Shown piece by piece: positions 8,782 through 17,364 of a stretch of DNA of 17,364 bases. Within the stretch, counting starts at the first letter, position 1, and each line of letters opens with the position of its first letter. This DNA is from Isohypsibius dastychi. Lineage: Eukaryota; Tardigrada; Eutardigrada; Parachela; Isohypsibiidae. The stretch covers positions 1 through 17,364 of the forward strand of contig JAQIWT010000599.1 of assembly GCA_034696485.1 (NCBI GenBank), given 5' to 3'. A program made the translations under genes and the position numbers. The notes under the pieces were generated by a model. The model did no database searches and had not been told where the DNA came from. It saw only the letters and a program-made list of their open reading frames with translations.

Positions 8782-9550
8782 TTAAATATCGGGGTCACCA
8801 TTAAACGAAAAATCTCTCAGAGACCTAATACTTTTTTTCGGGGAATTATGTATTGAGTATAAACCCCAAGAAATTCATGTTTTCACCAATTTTCCAGTCT
8901 TAGTGTTTGGTGATTATGGACCGATCCGCGTGTGACAATTTCAGTCGGGTGAGATCTGTCTTCTCAATCTTCACCCAGGACTCAGCATCGGAATATTTGT
9001 CGCCTCTTCGTGGATGTTCTGCATAATCTCTGTCAGTCATATTACGGCGAACCACTTCCTTACCAGTTTTCAGCTTGAATTGCAGAAGTTGTCAGAGAGC
9101 TCATACTCAGTCACACCATCCACAAAACACTACAGTAACAGGTACGGAGCAATGCGAAAGTTTTCTTCGTTATTTTCGAAGATTCAAACAGGTGTTCTTC
9201 CGTAAACTGAAGCTATCCGAGGTCTCTTCTTTGATCAAGTGAGTCAACCAGATTTCCTTGTCCATCCACGCACATATAGACATTCTGACCTGCCTGATCC
9301 ACCACATTATTTCGGAAAATTGTACTGATGATGTTCAAGCCAGACGCGTATCTTTCGACGCACTGTAAAGCTGCTTCTCCTTTGAATCTTTGTATTTCAT
9401 CTGCTGGATCCACTAACATGTACGAGGTATATTACGTGGGATCTCGTAACTCATATCTCTGCTTTGTGACCACTGTTCCAACACGCGATTTTGAATTTCT
9501 CTTTCTTGGGGCGAGATGATTCGGAGCCTTTCCGACAGTGATAGGTCCAT
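8782..9550 (-). CDS. Unknown protein, five-exon model
   Basis: Several short protein-like segments join in frame: exon 1 from ATG 9550 (MDLSLSERLRIISPQEREIQ ... EQWSQSRDM), exon 2 to 9249 (DEIQRFKGEAALQCVERYAS ... NNVVDQAGQNVYMCVDGQGN), exon 3 9206-9117, exon 4 9073-8922 (TGKEVVRRNMTDRDYAEHPR ... SDAESWVKIEKTD), exon 5 8824-8782 (LRDFSFNGDPDI, then TAA). Introns 2-4 are 42, 43 and 97 nt with matching phases. The first intron is ambiguous: donors at 9450 or 9435 and acceptors ending at 9413 or 9404 all keep the frame. The context AAACATGG suits a start. The product would be about 170 residues, acidic and basic residues mixed, with no signal peptide or long hydrophobic segment, so probably intracellular. 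No family is recognised. The weak donors of introns 1-3 (such as gttgac) are the main doubt. Confidence 0.45.
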
Positions 9551-9980
9551 GTTTTCTCGCGTCAGACAAATAAGGCTTGTCTATGAAAAGTGATGTTGGA
9601 CTTTCGTCTTCATCGATAGTCGAATCTACTCAAAAGTCAGTTAATTTTGCAGATTCAGTATTGCCGACGGTCCCTATAAAACTCACTCTAGAGTATCAAA
9701 TATCAACGATACGTTTGAAAACAAGATACTGGCTCCGAGTGTTTAGTTGCGTCATAGGTCCCGCGAAGCCCTGCCAGCAGCTGACGGATGATACAGGTTT
9801 AGGGAGTTTGAGTAAAAAACTCGAACACTCACCTTTGCTATGAATTCTGCGACAAAAAATAAGGGCTTCTCTGGATAAGCACTTGAAACTGCACGAGAGA
9901 TGAGGGCAACTGATGCTCACGGTGTCTACAAAAAACACCAGTCTTTTTCATAGTCCCACTAGCCACTGAATATTTTTCAG
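9551..9980. other. Intergenic region, no gene seen
   Basis: This lies upstream of the gene starting at 9550 and downstream of the family X gene ending at 9981, both on the minus strand. Nothing else is supported. Confidence 0.4.
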
Positions 9981-11100
9981 TTAAACGATTGCACCCACCC
10001 AGTGAAAAATCATAAAAATAAGCAAGGTTCCGTTGCAAGTGTCTCTCCCCAGAACACTCAGAGCTGCTGAAACTAAGAAACCTTTAAGTCACATGGAATC
10101 CGCTCGTACTGTTACCATATCTTCCACCTTCTATCGCATCATCGGGATCCTCAAGTTCCGGAGGGTCAGGCAGCTGATCAATATCGGTAACCGAACTTCC
10201 CGAGTATAGACCAATTAAAGGTAGCTCAACCGTCGGTAACTTGCAGTCACACACTTCCTGTCTTGCTTGAGCAATGGCAACGCAGAAAGAGTACGTCACA
10301 CCTTTCATGTGTTTGAGTGGTGGAGACTGAATCTTAGATGTGCCGTTGTGTTGATAAGTCATTTGTTTACATCGACACACGACCTCTGTCTGATGCCTCT
10401 GAGGCCCTGGTGCATAAAATGTTATGAATGCTACCCCAGTGCAGCCTGATATGCTGTATCGGGTCAGCATGCTTGAATTGAGGTGTGTCCAGCGACCTGA
10501 AAACAGCGCTCTTTTAAAATCAAGGCATTATTTTTCAGCATTTTTTTCCAGACGAAAGGAAGCGACAACATTAACAATGAATTAGTTCCTTAACCGCTCT
10601 GCACTGAAATGATACGAAGAGCTCAGAATCTAAAAGAAAATGTTGGTCAGGCTCTGAAGTGGCCGACAAAAGTGACTGATTCTGAATTCCACCTTTATTT
10701 CAGGATTTGTTTCGAACGCAGTGAAATATTCTGGATTACCCGTGTTTCTGAATGTTGGGGATAAATAAACTCCGACTGGGAGATTCTGAACTTGTCCCGG
10801 GAAGGCGAGTGAGTCGTTCATAAATTTAAAAGCGTGTTCCAGGGGCTGATAAAGCGTTCCATGGTAAGGATAATCGCGGACAAAATAATCGTACACTTCG
10901 TCATTGCTGAAATCTTCTACCAGTTGCTGAAAACTAAAGTGATGATCATAATCTTTGAAGTAAGTATTAGAAAGCCACCAGTTGTCTGGGTGGTATCCAG
11001 GATTTTGACACTTCATCATTCTGAACGAGACCGAGACCGCGAAACACATTGCTAAGAACATTTGACATCGGTAAACCTTTATCGTATAATGTTCATACAT
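9981..11100 (-). CDS. Family X protein, copy 3 (complete; signal peptide and GPI-type tail)
   Basis: This is the best-preserved member: exons 11100-10740, 10496-10128 and 10072-9981, all junctions phase 1, 273 residues. An N-terminal hydrophobic segment (MFLAMCFAVSVSF, residues 14-26) looks like a signal peptide. The body has CQNPGYHPDNWWLSN (31-45), FKDYD, YHGTLYQP (79-86), PGQVQNLPVGVYL (101-113), ISGCTGVAF, APGPQRHQTE (149-158), VCRCKQ (160-165), MKGVTYSFCV (184-193) and VCDCKLPT (202-209). The last exon encodes SAALSVLGR and a hydrophobic end (LLIFMIFHWVGAIV), as in GPI-anchored precursors. With the tail removed, about 220 residues would sit on the outer cell surface with seven Cys; an odd number means one unpaired or an intermolecular bond. 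Introns are 243 and 55 nt. I do not recognise the family. Surface location is inferred from both end signals. An earlier in-frame ATG at 11163 exists but is not needed. Confidence 0.75.
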
Positions 11101-11163
11101 TCGATCAAAGACACCACCGTGGATGGTACGTTTGCTAGGCCAGTTGCTAGTCAATGATTCCAA

Positions 11164-11676
11164 CCAATCGAGCTACGGTTGTCTGAACCGGAAGAACAAG
11201 TCATACAAACTCTTGATAACATTTCATGGTGCGAAGTATGCGAGTTGAGTATTTAGTGGTGATGGTTACCCCGTTCAAAGCCTCGGATTTTGTTACAGCC
11301 GATTGAAAGAATGCTGCAAGATATCGCAGACTTTTGAATTGTTTCCTTTCGATATGAAACTGATCCTTTTGTCAGGATCTTCGAAAAATGTGAAAATGAT
11401 AACTCAAACATGGCAGTTCTTCATGTGCACACATTCGTGGCAAAACTACCTCCGGGATTGACCACTTTTCTACGGAAAAAATGAGACATTTTGCCTTTTT
11501 TTCTCGCGAAAGAGGCGTTAAACAGCCGAGTTATTAGTCCGACAGTGGTCATTTCAAAATCACCAATAGATTGCACTCTTTGGTGTCGATTTCTGGATTT
11601 TCGCTGTGAGAACCTTTGCAAGTCAGTTATTCCAGTTAGTGCATTGGACAGCTGCTTTTCTACGCGCCAATTGTTC
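11164..11676. other. Intergenic region, no gene seen
   Basis: It lies between the start of family X copy 3 and the 3' end of the four-helix protein gene. Open frames here lack protein-like composition. Confidence 0.4.
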
Positions 11677-11682
11677 TTTATT
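11677..11682 (-). promoter_or_regulatory. Poly(A) signal of the four-helix protein gene
   Basis: AATAAA on the minus strand, about 190 bases beyond the TGA at 11873-11875. Confidence 0.45.
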
Positions 11683-11872
11683 AAGAAATGAATAGGGACA
11701 CAGCGCTGTTCTCCCAAATTCAGATTTCATTGCCCCTATTACAAATATAAGGTCGTGAATTGAAATGAAAAGCACTAGCAATACAAATCTTGCCTATCTA
11801 GTAGGAGCAAATGCTACACAACAAAAAATAACCCCAAGCTACGCAATTTTTGGCGTCATGCGGTGGTACCGT

Positions 11873-12610
11873 TCAGCACGGTACACTTTTATTGTAACCT
11901 TTCCTCCAGTTGCTCAAATCGAACCGCTGGACTTTGTACTGGTGGATGCTTACGACAGCAATCACCTGTGAACAAAACACAATTTGTGGAATTAATCCAT
12001 CTGCGGTTGTTAAAATTATTCACCATCAGGAAAAAATGCAGTAGGTTTCCTCCTATCAAATACGCCACTTTCTTCCTCACATCCTGAGAACGAAAACCAG
12101 TTATTATTGAAATGAAAGCCGGGGGAAGCAGCGTCAAAGCAGATCAAAGGTGATCAAACTGACACTGTTAAATCGTTGCTTTTTCCAACGTACCAAAGTC
12201 AATGAGAAATAAGACAATCCGTATATGATTACTCCCACGTTAACAATTTCTATGATCCCGGTGATTATGAACATCAACATCGAGAAAGATATCACAGGTT
12301 TTGAGTCCTAAGATGTAAAAGTGACTAAATTGTTGCTCAAGGCATTGTACATTTATGACCGAAAGTTTGACAAACCTGAATAATTCCGATTATCAAAGTG
12401 CAACCGGCGTTGATTGTGATCGCGGAAACCACATATCCGAGGACGACGGGGTTAATTATTCCGAGATCAGCTACTAAAAGGCCCAGAAGAAACAGTGTTC
12501 CGATGAGCTGTACATAACATTACATTGTGATTTTAGGACGAGGTTATAATTGAACTTACGATGGAATATATCCCCACACAAATCACTCGACAACTTAACG
12601 TACATGCCAT
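11873..12610 (-). CDS. Small four-helix membrane protein, unknown family
   Basis: Exons 12610-12560, 12507-12376, 12307-12194, 12083-12024 and 11965-11873 join with every junction in phase 0 and give 149 residues. All introns are GT-AG (52, 68, 110 and 58 nt), with a consensus gtaag at the first donor. Four hydrophobic segments are seen: about residues 9-31 (VICVGIYSI into LIGTLFLLGLLVA), 37-60 (VVLGYVVSAITINAGCTLII), 68-95 (SMLMFIITGIIEIVNVGVII) and 105-128 (AYLIGGNLLHFFLMVIAVVS). The C-terminus is short and polar (YKVQRFDLSNWRKGYNKSVP, then Cys), probably cytosolic. Topology resembles small four-pass proteins such as MARVEL- or tetraspanin-like ones, but there is no tetraspanin CCG motif, and the loops are short. 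The role is unknown. Agreement of five exons, phases and hydrophobicity makes the gene itself credible. Confidence 0.75.
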
Positions 12611-13765
12611 TTTGCGAGGAAGTAGACGGTTTAGTCCGTGATTCAAACCGTGGTCATACTGAAAACATGTGAGAACAGTATGGCGTATTCGTGCAAATGC
12701 CATGAATGTACGTGTAACAGTCATGACACAAAATAGAGCGGACCGCAAGATCCTTCACCATGATAAAACGCGGAAGCAAAAACAGGCGAAACACATAGCA
12801 AAGGCAGTACAGTGGACAAAGGTCATATTTTCTGTCTGTCAATTTAAAGTGAGCGTTTGATTGATCATTAACTGCAATGGAATGACTGTTACTCTGTACA
12901 ATTACTTGATACTACAGTACAGTATCTGTTCTCACTTTTTGCGGGGGGGGGGGGGGGGGGGTGGGGGGGGGGGGGATTTTAGACCCATAAAGGTTTAATC
13001 TGAGCGCAGCTGGATGTAATGGGTGAACTGTGGCGGTTTCATGGAAGGTAAATCGCGTAAGTAAATTCTTAATTCGTTTACACTCTGTAGATTTGCGGGA
13101 GCGAGATCGGCAAACTATACAGTACGGTAAAACATCTTGTCTACTGCAGAAAATGCGAGAGATAATGAGATCATTATCAAAAGTAAAAATAAATGGTTGC
13201 GACGGGATCAGCCGATGTAATTTCGCTTACAAACTCCGTTCAGGGTGCCATTTGGTATACTATCTTACAGATCGTGCGAAGGAAGGAAGCTTTTCGTTTT
13301 AAATATGGGAGGGGTCACGGGTATTTTTTCCTTGGGGTTGGACGAGAGTCGAGAGTTGCATGACGGGATAATGTACAGCACACGCGGAGTTGGTACAGCC
13401 CGTCGAGGAATGAGAGTAAACGGGAGTAACTGTGTGATGTCAGTGATTAGTCCAAGCTAAAAAAGATGGGGAGATGGGGATAGAGTGTTTCTGTTATTTT
13501 CCGTTATTTGGGCATTCTCTCATTCTGTTTACGAAGAGCAGCCGAACTGTTCAGGCGTTTCGTTTTAATACAGAATTAACCGTGTGCTGCCCTTGGCTGC
13601 AGCTTGGCTGCAGCTTGGCCCAAAGCTTTCGTAGATTGAATAACTTTATAATTTAGAATTGGCAGTAACAAATATTCTAACCTGTTTTCCCATACTAGTA
13701 TTCCTGAACGGAAAGTTATTTCGGCAATGCGCTTACATGTTTGTGTTTTCTTTACGAAGTGTGAT
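12611..13765. other. Intergenic region with poly-G tract, no gene seen
   Basis: It holds the upstream region of the four-helix protein gene, a G-rich run at 12943-12975, and an 11-bp tandem repeat (CTTGGCTGCAG) at 13592-13620. No exon is convincing on either strand. Confidence 0.4.
12943..12975 (+). repeat. G19-T-G13 tract
   Basis: Nineteen G, one T and thirteen G in a row. Likely to form G-quadruplex structure, and prone to length error in sequencing. Confidence 0.8.
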
Positions 13766-14060
13766 AAGGTACCTGACAATTGTAGCGTCATCCCTGAGGT
13801 GACATATGTACCAACACGCGACAACAGCCGCGTCAGTGTCCGTTCGTTGTTGGTGTTTGTTGTTTATTGTTGTGATAATTTCTACTTTCCAGAGCTCACC
13901 TAAGTTGAAACGATACACTTGTCACATAAATCAATAATTTCTACTAAATCTGGCTTAATTTGGTTCGTTTGTCTGTACTTTTCATTGTTTATGATGATAA
14001 ATCAGTTATTCAGTAGTGTGTTACTGTTTTGATGTAATCGGATCCGAGAAACATAAAAGC
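13766..14060 (-). repeat. Dispersed repeat, copy 2
   Basis: Inverted relative to 3361-3686 and similar along nearly its whole length. It ends only about 57 bases before the protease start codon, so it must contain or adjoin that promoter. Confidence 0.75.
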
Positions 14061-14116
14061 CGTTGTATTGTTAGCAAGGTCTCACATACAACAGATTCAT
14101 ATGCATCGGATTCAAG

Positions 14117-16059
14117 ATGTTTCGACTTCAATATGTGCTCGTTATCTCGATTGCCCTTTCCAGCATTCCAGCAATCATCGATGGCCAGGAATGTGGGGTG
14201 CCGCGGTCAGACCCGATCCAACTTGGTCCTCTTATTCGACCAGTTTCAACCACCACGGCACCTAACGGGACCACTCCAGCCACCACGACGCCATATCCAA
14301 CACGTCAAACCCAAACCAATATGCAGCAACAATCACAGTATGGTCAACAGCCATCGTATCAGAACAACCAGCAATACGATTCCGCGCCATCGAACCACGC
14401 TAACGTTTATGGTCAGCAGCCAATGATGCCATATCAAAACAACAGAACATATGCCACGGTGACCACCACGCCTCGAATGGCGATCACGTATCCCACTCAA
14501 AGCTACATGCAACAATCGCAGTATGGTCAGCCAGCGCCCTCGTACCAGGATAACCAGCAGTACAACCAGCGGCCTAACCAGCAGAGCCATATGCAGCCAC
14601 AATCGCAGTATGGTCAACAGCCATCGTACCAGAATAACCAGCAGTATAACCAGCGGCCTAACCAGAATAAGTATATGCAGCCACAATCTCAGTATGGCCA
14701 ACAAGTACCATCCTATCAAAGCAACCAGCAATACAGACGTCCAGCTCCCTCCAATAACTATGGTCAGAATGACAACCAGAACCAAGGCTACAACCAATAC
14801 CAGATGAATAATAACAACAGATATGGAGGAGACCGAAATGGCAGGAGCAAGCGACAGACCGACAAAGAAACGCTGCAGAAAATTGTGGGAGGAACGCCGA
14901 TTGTTGATCCAACTGGAGGCCAACTTTGCTGGCAGGTAAGTGCAAACTGACAATCGTTCTAACAACTGAAACTGCAACCGAAATCAACAAAGGTGGACTG
15001 ATTTTATACTGTAGGTGTTGTTGACCTTTGACGACGGCGCGGTCTTGACCTCGTTTTGTGGCGGCAGCATAGTTGGCAGAAGGGTAGTACTTACAGCGGC
15101 ACACTGCATGTATAAATCAGAGTAAGAATATCCGACATTCCACAGAACAGGTGCCCATATATTCCGAACTAACTTTACCGGTAATCTCCAGTATTATAGT
15201 TTGAACTTTCTACTTACAAGTATGCAAGTTTCTGCCTGATCTGTCTCAAAAGATCAGAGGCATGCGCTGCCACCACTGCATATTTGCAGTTTTAAGCAGT
15301 TATCCACTGGTGTAATACAATCTGAACCAGCTGCTTTTTTCAGTGGTGCCGACAGTCCTAGATGGGCAGCTCGTGACATTACCGTGAACACTGGCGTTCG
15401 AGGACGTTCTGAACCGATCGATCCGTCCAACCTGGTTCGAGCTGATGGATGTGGAAGTGCACTAAGAGTGCAGAGCTTTGTAGTTCCACCGGAGTATAGT
15501 AATGATCTCGCTCTGTTCTCCGATTTCGACATCACCGTTCTCATCATGTCAGAGGACATCGACTTAACCCTACCATGTCAGTGCTCACTTTGTCTGGAAT
15601 CTGCCGAGCCACGTGTGGGTGATATCTGTGCAGCCAGCGGGTTTGGGTAAAACGCAGAGCGAAATCGGTGAGCACTTCAAGGAATTTTGTCAAAAGCCCG
15701 TGTTGTGTTTCGATTCTTGGACATTTTCAGAAAATGGTCGCCCTGTTCTACCGCTGAAGTTTACTCGGCTTGAAAGTCGTGATCCCACCATTGATGGTTG
15801 CCGGATTAACATCCAGCGACCCGAAACTTCCATCTGCGCTGGAGACCTGGCTACAAAATTCGCCACTTCAATCTGTCAGGGTGACTCTGGTGGGCCCCTT
15901 ATTTGTTGGGATCCAGTTCGCACCAACAGATATTATCTGGCTGGCACCACGTCTGCTTCCAGCGACGGATGTCGCTCTGGGCCCGGGTTTTTCACCAAAG
16001 TGACCAGCTACTTCGACTGGATCATGCAGAATACACAAGGATTTCTTCGCGCCATTTAA
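14117..16059 (+). CDS. Secreted S1 serine protease with Q/N/Y-rich N-terminal domain
   Basis: Exons 14117-14935, 15015-15121, 15344-15667 and 15731-16059 give about 525 residues. A signal peptide (MFRLQYVLVISIALSSIPAI) is followed by a Thr/Pro stretch, then about 180 residues of Q/N/Y/P-rich repeats (QYGQQPSYQNNQQYNQRPNQ and variants). Next come a dibasic site (RSKR), the activation site QK/IVGG and a chymotrypsin-fold domain. His is in TAAHC, Asp in FDITVL and Ser in CQGDSGGP, so the triad is present. The residue six before the catalytic Ser is Ser, not the Asp of trypsins, suggesting chymotrypsin- or elastase-like specificity. Oddity: exon 3 contains one surplus base. The frame giving ICAASGFG runs into TAA at 15648-15650, while the next frame continues KTQSEI to a good donor at 15668 and a 63-nt phase 1 intron. 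One G too many in the GGG at 15645-15647 explains it. ATTAAA at 16142-16147 may be the poly(A) signal. The role may be extracellular-matrix or defence proteolysis; this is inference. Confidence 0.85.
14336..14733 (+). repeat. In-frame tandem repeats of the protease prodomain
   Basis: CAGTATGGTCA or a close variant begins units at 14336, 14519, 14606 and 14690, the last three spaced 87 and 84 bases apart. Each encodes QYGQ, PSYQ.NQQY and (in most) NQRPNQ. Indels are multiples of three. Confidence 0.75.
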
Positions 16060-16141
16060 AGAAAGATTTGAACCGTGCCCATGGCTGGATAGGAATTACT
16101 GCATTTTCTTCTCCGGAGATCGAGACTGTTTTTACTGCTTT

Positions 16142-16147
16142 ATTAAA
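16142..16147 (+). promoter_or_regulatory. Possible poly(A) signal of the protease
   Basis: ATTAAA, the commonest variant hexamer, 82 bases after the TAA at 16057-16059. Confidence 0.35.
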
Positions 16148-16579
16148 CTAAACGTCACATTTTCGATAACTAGCTTAACATTGTGATTCTTAGTCTTCTT
16201 ATCCAGAGTATACTGTATCGCGTTACTAAGCGGCTTCTACTTATTAGTCAAGGCAGTAAATATTGACTTCTGGATGGCTCGAAACCGTAGCAATACGAGT
16301 TCATTGCAAAAAATCGTCGAGATTGGCTTGTTTAACATACCGTCAGCTGAGACCCGAGATTTTAGAATCAACACTACGATCGTGCTTATTTTTGGATTCC
16401 ATGTTTGAAGAGTCTAAATTAATAAGAACCGGGTGCCCAGGCTTGACCGTAAATTCTGCTGTATGTCAATCTACGTCGACTCTGATGAGACAGGCAGCCA
16501 TTGCTTATGCTGCAAAACTGTTTGAGGAACTGAATGTGATGCAACGGGTATTGAGAGCATTTCGCTCTCAGTTTTCAGA
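16148..16579. other. Intergenic region, no gene seen
   Basis: Lies between the protease and the Ly6-type gene. It must contain the promoter of the latter, but I see no clear TATA box or exon. Confidence 0.4.
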
Positions 16580-17143
16580 ATGCCAACCGTGCTAACCGTT
16601 CTTCTGATGGCACTGACTTTCACAGCAATTGTTGCACGTCATCGAGGTAGATCTTATTTTGTTTTTGAAAATGTTAATTGATATGCCTTACTCTGACTTT
16701 ATAGCTGTAGCCATTGAGTGTTATGTCTGTGATTCGACCAAAGTAGGAGAATACCACTGCGGCAAGGCTGACCACGAAAGTTTGGAACGTTTCAAATACA
16801 ACTGTGACGACCTGCCTGATCAATACAGAGACTGTCTAAAAACCTATGAAAACGGTGAGAAAATATATCACGTCAACGAAAGTGTTGACTCGATCAAAAT
16901 CTTCCAGGAAATGTGATCCGTGGGTGCATTGCGGGCCAGAATTTCACCAACGGCTGTGTTTTCGAAAACGATGCCACAGTTTGCGTTTGCAACAGTAATT
17001 TCTGCAACGCAGGCCGGATTCCGGCTGAAGGTCATCGCGGGGATGATGTATGGGCAAATGAGAATGGTGCAGAAAAAAGCCGAGTATCCGGATATTTTAC
17101 ATTCTTTGCATTCATATGGATGGGTTTGAGATCTCGATATTAA
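16580..17143 (+). CDS. Ly6/uPAR-fold GPI-anchored protein
   Basis: Exons 16580-16646, 16705-16854 and 16908-17143 join through two phase 1 introns of 58 and 53 nt, giving 150 residues. A signal peptide (MPTVLTVLLMALTFTAIVA) is followed by a domain with exactly ten Cys: CYVC, YHC, YNC, RDC, RGC, NGC, VCVC and the closing FCN. The first CxxC near the mature N-terminus and the terminal CN are hallmarks of the three-finger Ly6 fold. After a polar stretch with NGAEKS, a hydrophobic segment (YFTFFAFIWMGL) ends the protein, as in GPI-anchored precursors. Ly6-type proteins in invertebrates act on the cell surface, for example as septate-junction or ion-channel partners (Boudin, Quiver). Which role applies here cannot be told. 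The exon 1 / exon 2 split directly after the signal peptide is usual for this family. Confidence 0.8.
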
Positions 17144-17260
17144 GGACGTGTTTTCTGTGGATGCATATAACTCAGCGTTTTGCATCTGACTACAACCGAG
17201 TCTTCTTCGACTGGTATAAAAGATGAACGTGATATGTCACTGCACTGCTCCTCGAGTGTA

Positions 17261-17364
17261 ACCGTTTTTGTGAACTCCCCGTTTTCCTGAACCCGGGGTT
17301 CACAAACCCCGTTTTTGTGAACCGTTCAAGGTTCACAAACCCCGTTTTCTTGAACCCAACCGTT
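17261..17364. repeat. Palindromic tandem repeat, continues past window
   Basis: CCCCGTTTT starts units at 17277, 17307 and 17340 (spacing 30 and 33). TGTGAAC and GTTCACA blocks alternate; 17297-17306 and 17314-17323 are a 10-bp inverted repeat around a short loop. It resembles the edge of a minisatellite or foldback element array. Confidence 0.7.

Noticed and set aside
9213-9419. Possible phospholipid scramblase or ankyrin similarity (NNVVDQAGQNVYMCVDG).
   Set aside because: Only a short run resembles the scramblase N..GQ.VY pattern; the expected following Cys- and Pro-rich blocks are missing. Kept as unknown.
13030-13302. Plus-strand open frame of 90 codons.
   Set aside because: No hydrophobic or domain pattern, no splice partners and no related sequence elsewhere in the window.
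14333-14977. Minus-strand open frame of 214 codons with a Leu/Val-rich sequence resembling membrane segments.
   Set aside because: It is the antisense of the CAG/CAA/AAC-rich repeats of the protease, which force Leu/Val codons on the other strand.
1-17364. CRISPR arrays, bacterial operons, tRNA or rRNA genes.
   Set aside because: The region has spliced animal genes. I saw no spaced direct-repeat array, no clear tRNA cloverleaf and no rRNA-like sequence.

Overview
The window is animal nuclear DNA. Genes are split by very short GT-AG introns (about 40-110 nt, most 42-68 nt), reading frames are recovered only after splicing, and the products are metazoan: a group VI (iPLA2-beta type) phospholipase, a secreted S1 serine protease with a low-complexity N-terminus, a Ly6/uPAR-fold GPI protein, and small secreted or membrane proteins without a family I recognise. 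A compact invertebrate genome fits best; a tardigrade or other ecdysozoan is my guess, not something the sequence proves.

Layout. 1-342 (+): 3' end of a gene made of repeated Cys-rich/Thr-rich modules. 615-676: perfect hairpin. 896-2884 (-): complete 8-exon iPLA2. 3361-3686: dispersed repeat, found again inverted at 13766-14060. 3770-4186 (-), 4518-6997 (+) and 9981-11100 (-): three members of one unrecognised family (called family X here), with a signal peptide in the best copy, a Cys-rich body and a GPI-type C-terminal tail in its own last exon; the first is a 5'-truncated fragment. 7684-7934 (+): a relative of the first gene, with a TATA box and a stop codon inside its signal peptide. 8782-9550 (-): a five-exon gene of unknown function, visible only by splicing. 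11873-12610 (-): a complete five-exon gene for a 149-residue four-helix membrane protein, also visible only by splicing. 14117-16059 (+): Q/N/Y-rich secreted S1 protease. 16580-17143 (+): Ly6-type GPI protein. 17261-17364: start of a palindromic tandem repeat running off the window.

Common theme: most products look secreted, GPI-anchored or membrane-embedded, and two lineage-specific-looking families are present in several locally rearranged copies. This looks like a surface/secretory neighbourhood evolving by duplication and decay. Two otherwise intact genes (iPLA2 and the protease) each carry exactly one surplus base in a homopolymer run inside an exon, which points to assembly indels, or less likely to two recent null alleles. 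I have no family assignment for family X, the Cys/Thr module proteins, the four-helix protein or the 8782-9550 gene. All exon limits are inferred from splice motifs and reading-frame continuity.
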